From Haloferax mucosum ATCC BAA-1512 (GTDB taxonomy: Archaea; Halobacteriota; Halobacteria; Halobacteriales; Haloferacaceae), in assembly GCF_000337815.1 (NCBI RefSeq), contig NZ_AOLN01000018.1, positions 496,001 through 560,000 on the forward strand: a DNA stretch of 64,000 bases, in the 5' to 3' direction. Shown here piece after piece: positions 62,192 to 64,000 of the stretch. Below the pieces are notes generated by a model. It was not told where the DNA came from. It did not search any database and was given only the letters and a program-made list of their open reading frames with translations. Both the position numbers and the translations under genes were made by a program. Position 1 is the stretch's first letter; each line of letters opens with the position of its first letter.

Positions 62192-62887
62192 ATGAACCTC
62201 TCGTTCGACTCGTTCGTCCTCGCGGCGAGCACCGCGGACCTCGACGACGAACCCGCCGCCCGAGGCGTCGCGGACGCGGTCGAGTTCCGAATGGACCTCG
62301 CGGCCGACCCGCTCGGCGCACTCGACGCGTACGACGGTGCGCTTCCGGTTCTCGCAACGAACCGTGCCGAATGGGAAGGCGGCGACGCCGACGGCGACGA
62401 GGACGACCGCCTCGACGCGCTCGTTTCGGCCGCCGAAAACGACGCCGTCGCCGCGGTCGATATCGAACTCGAAAGCCTCCGTACCGAACGCGGCGGTGAC
62501 GCCGCCGAGCGCGCTCGTGCCGCGGGCGCAACCGTCGTCGCGTCCGCGCACGACTTCGAGCAAACGCCCGCGCGGTCGGAACTGGTTCGTCTCCTACACG
62601 ACGCGGCGACACTCGGCGATGTCGGGAAACTCGCCGTCACCGCCGAAACGCACGCCGACGCGCTCCGGGTGCTCGACGTGACGCGCGCCGCGACGGCGTG
62701 GGACGACGCGGTAGCGACGATGGCGATGGGCGAGGCCGGACGACACACGCGGGCCGTCGCGCCGGTGTACGGTTCGAAAGTCGGCTACGCACCCGTCGAA
62801 CCCGCTGACGCAACGGCTCCGGGGCAGTACGACGCGAAGACGCTCCGGTCGCTCGTCTCAAACCTGTCGCACAATCCAGACGTTTAA
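62192..62887 (+). CDS. aroD: 3-Dehydroquinate dehydratase, type I
   Basis: 231 residues of the class I aldolase-type barrel. Schiff-base lysine in GKLAVTAE near 150 (VGKLAV), catalytic His in ASAHDFEQ near 120 and Glu in VEFRMDL near 30. Third step of the shikimate pathway. The neighbour after next on the other strand makes 3-dehydroquinate by the archaeal route, so the two consecutive steps are encoded within 1.5 kb. Confidence 0.95.
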   Translation: MNLSFDSFVLAASTADLDDEPAARGVADAVEFRMDLAADPLGALDAYDGALPVLATNRAEWEGGDADGDEDDRLDALVSAAENDAVAAVDIELESLRTERGGDAAERARAAGATVVASAHDFEQTPARSELVRLLHDAATLGDVGKLAVTAETHADALRVLDVTRAATAWDDAVATMAMGEAGRHTRAVAPVYGSKVGYAPVEPADATAPGQYDAKTLRSLVSNLSHNPDV

Positions 62888-62914
62888 GAGTGCGGGCGAC
62901 GACGCCAACGCACG

Positions 62915-63331
62915 ATGCCGGATGCTCGTCGTCGCGCGGTTGTCGCGGCCCTCGTCGGAGTCGTTGGTGCGTCTCTCGGAATCGCCGGTGCAGGGCACGT
63001 CTATCTCCGGGAGTGGCGACGCGCAATCGCGTGGTTCACGTTCGTACTCGGCGCCGTTCTCGTCCTCATTTCCCGGTCTGCCGCGCAGATATCGGTAGAA
63101 GCACTCACCACGGTCGAGTCGCTCAGTTCGCTCCCGAACGAAGTGACCATCCCTATCGTCGGTCTCCTGTTTCTCAGCGCGCTCGACGCGTACCGCGTCG
63201 GCATGCGGAGCCGCCGCTACAACGCCAACGGCAACCCTACCTGCCCGGTCTGCGGGGGCGAACTCGACCAGCAACTCGAATTCTGTCCTTGGTGTGCGAC
63301 CGAACTCGAATGGTTCACCGTCGAGGAGTAA
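62915..63331 (+). CDS. Membrane protein with C-terminal zinc ribbon
   Basis: 138 residues: two or three hydrophobic helices (about 8-28, 38-58 and 72-92) followed by a zinc-ribbon CPVCGG...CPWCATELEW near 108-128. The N-terminal part resembles TM2-type or DUF7575 proteins of haloarchaea. It starts 27 bases after aroD and likely shares the transcript. Function unknown. Confidence 0.85.
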   Translation: MPDARRRAVVAALVGVVGASLGIAGAGHVYLREWRRAIAWFTFVLGAVLVLISRSAAQISVEALTTVESLSSLPNEVTIPIVGLLFLSALDAYRVGMRSRRYNANGNPTCPVCGGELDQQLEFCPWCATELEWFTVEE

Positions 63332-63451
63332 ACTACATTCCAGCCGTTTCACGCGGCAGAACGAGTCGAAAGCCAGCGCTCGAACGCGTTACCCCCGAAG
63401 TATTCGACAACTCCGAAGTGTTCGACAATCCAACCGGGAGCGCGGGCGACG

Positions 63452-64000
63452 CTACTTTTCGATGATGCTCTCTTCGACCGCTTCGCCGAAGTGCCGCGCG
63501 GTATCTTCGTAGTAGATGAGCATCTCGTCGCCGGGTTCGAGGTCGGTGACGGCGGTTCGGCCATCACGGGTGTGGACCTTGATGGTCTCGGCGTTCTGTA
63601 GGAGCGTCGTTACCTTGTCGCCGTCGTAGTCGGCGGAGACGCGGAACATCGGTCGCTTTTCGATTTTGACGCGGCCGACGATGGCGTCGCGGGTTCGGCC
63701 GTTCGTATCGACGAGTTGCACTTGGTCGCCGCTTTCGAGTTCCGAGAGGTAGGTCGTCCCACCGTCGGGAGTCCGCGCGTAGGCGTGGACCGCGCCCGCG
63801 TTGACCCTGAAAGGACGCGACGCGACGTAGGGAGACTCGGCGGTTTCGGCGTGGACGAAAAAGAGACCGCGAGACATCGACCCGACGAGCATCCCCTCGT
63901 CGTGGTCCATAATCGACCCGGTATCGACGCAGACGCGGTCGGCCATCCCCGTCCGTTCGACTTCTTGGACTTCTGCCCACACGAGGTCGAGCGATTCGCG
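63452..64000 (-). CDS. 3-Dehydroquinate synthase II (archaeal), N terminus outside window
   Basis: The open frame runs off the right edge; about 182 C-terminal residues are present. The sequence MADRVCVDTGSIMDHDEG, VGSMSRGLFFVHAE, RPFRVNAGAVHAY and GDEMLIYYEDTARHFG matches archaeal DHQ synthase II, which makes 3-dehydroquinate from the aldol product without the bacterial route. Its catalytic lysines are N-terminal and off-window. Convergent with the Zn-ribbon gene and close to aroD. Confidence 0.93.
   Translation of the reverse strand, partial: RESLDLVWAEVQEVERTGMADRVCVDTGSIMDHDEGMLVGSMSRGLFFVHAETAESPYVASRPFRVNAGAVHAYARTPDGGTTYLSELESGDQVQLVDTNGRTRDAIVGRVKIEKRPMFRVSADYDGDKVTTLLQNAETIKVHTRDGRTAVTDLEPGDEMLIYYEDTARHFGEAVEESIIEK

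Overview
The window is chromosomal DNA of a halophilic archaeon, very probably a Haloferax close to H. volcanii. The evidence is a GC-rich sequence with an acid-rich proteome, leaderless genes whose TATA boxes lie about 27 bases before the start codon, Tat-type secretion signals, halocyanins, an archaeal TFB, PAN, AglD and archaeal lipid and shikimate enzymes. From memory, the gene order matches the H. volcanii stretch running from rad50/mre11/panA down to aglD and the CTAG methylase. I could not run a comparison.

Layout. 1-5.6 kb: Rad50 (cut by the window edge), Mre11, a small partner, a winged-helix regulator and the proteasome ATPase PAN-A. 5.9-8.0 kb: a small membrane protein, a frameshifted DUF998-type gene, endonuclease III and a membrane protein. 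8.2-13.1 kb: a respiratory cytochrome b cluster with a membrane-anchored halocyanin, split cytochrome b (PetB/PetD) and five small conserved membrane proteins, and no Rieske gene. 13.1-25.2 kb: an 86-bp element with inverted ends, a NAD-kinase homologue, M28, S9 and M42 peptidases, a thiolase with its Zn-ribbon partner, an alpha/beta hydrolase, MeaB with the B12 subunit of methylmalonyl-CoA mutase, and an RDD protein. 25.3-33.7 kb: a second halocyanin sharing a nearly identical 320-bp block with the first, a glycosyltransferase, a DUF420 protein, the lipid enzyme EgsA, a secreted hydrolase, a LysE exporter, an MntR-GDT1 metal operon with a palindromic operator, and a threonine-synthase homologue lacking the PLP lysine.

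33.7-49.3 kb: an FAD oxidoreductase, a phosphoesterase broken by a 23-bp tandem duplication, an HTH regulator, a J-domain protein, PEP synthase, a CPBP protease, MfnA, a VTT membrane protein, a LiaF-like protein, methionyl-tRNA synthetase, two tandem paralogous small exported proteins, an orphan second PetD and pyruvate kinase. ppsA and pykA share an ACTC-N6-GAGT promoter site resembling the TrmB motif, which would couple the two opposing steps at PEP/pyruvate. 49.3-64 kb: a sorted surface glycoprotein, a nuclease-like/TM fusion, the NfeD-stomatin pair, two HTH proteins, AglD, YjjX, a BtuF-like protein, TFB, the CTAG methylase Zim, AroD, a Zn-ribbon membrane protein and an archaeal 3-dehydroquinate synthase (cut by the right edge).

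Most of this is core haloarchaeal genome. I do not see a defence island, prophage, CRISPR array, rRNA or tRNA. The most notable signals are the Rieske-less halocyanin-cytochrome b cluster with duplicated and probably gene-converted parts elsewhere in the window, the His-rich MeaB, the PLP-lysine-less enzyme, the 23-bp duplication pseudogene, the MntR operator and the shared ppsA/pykA site.
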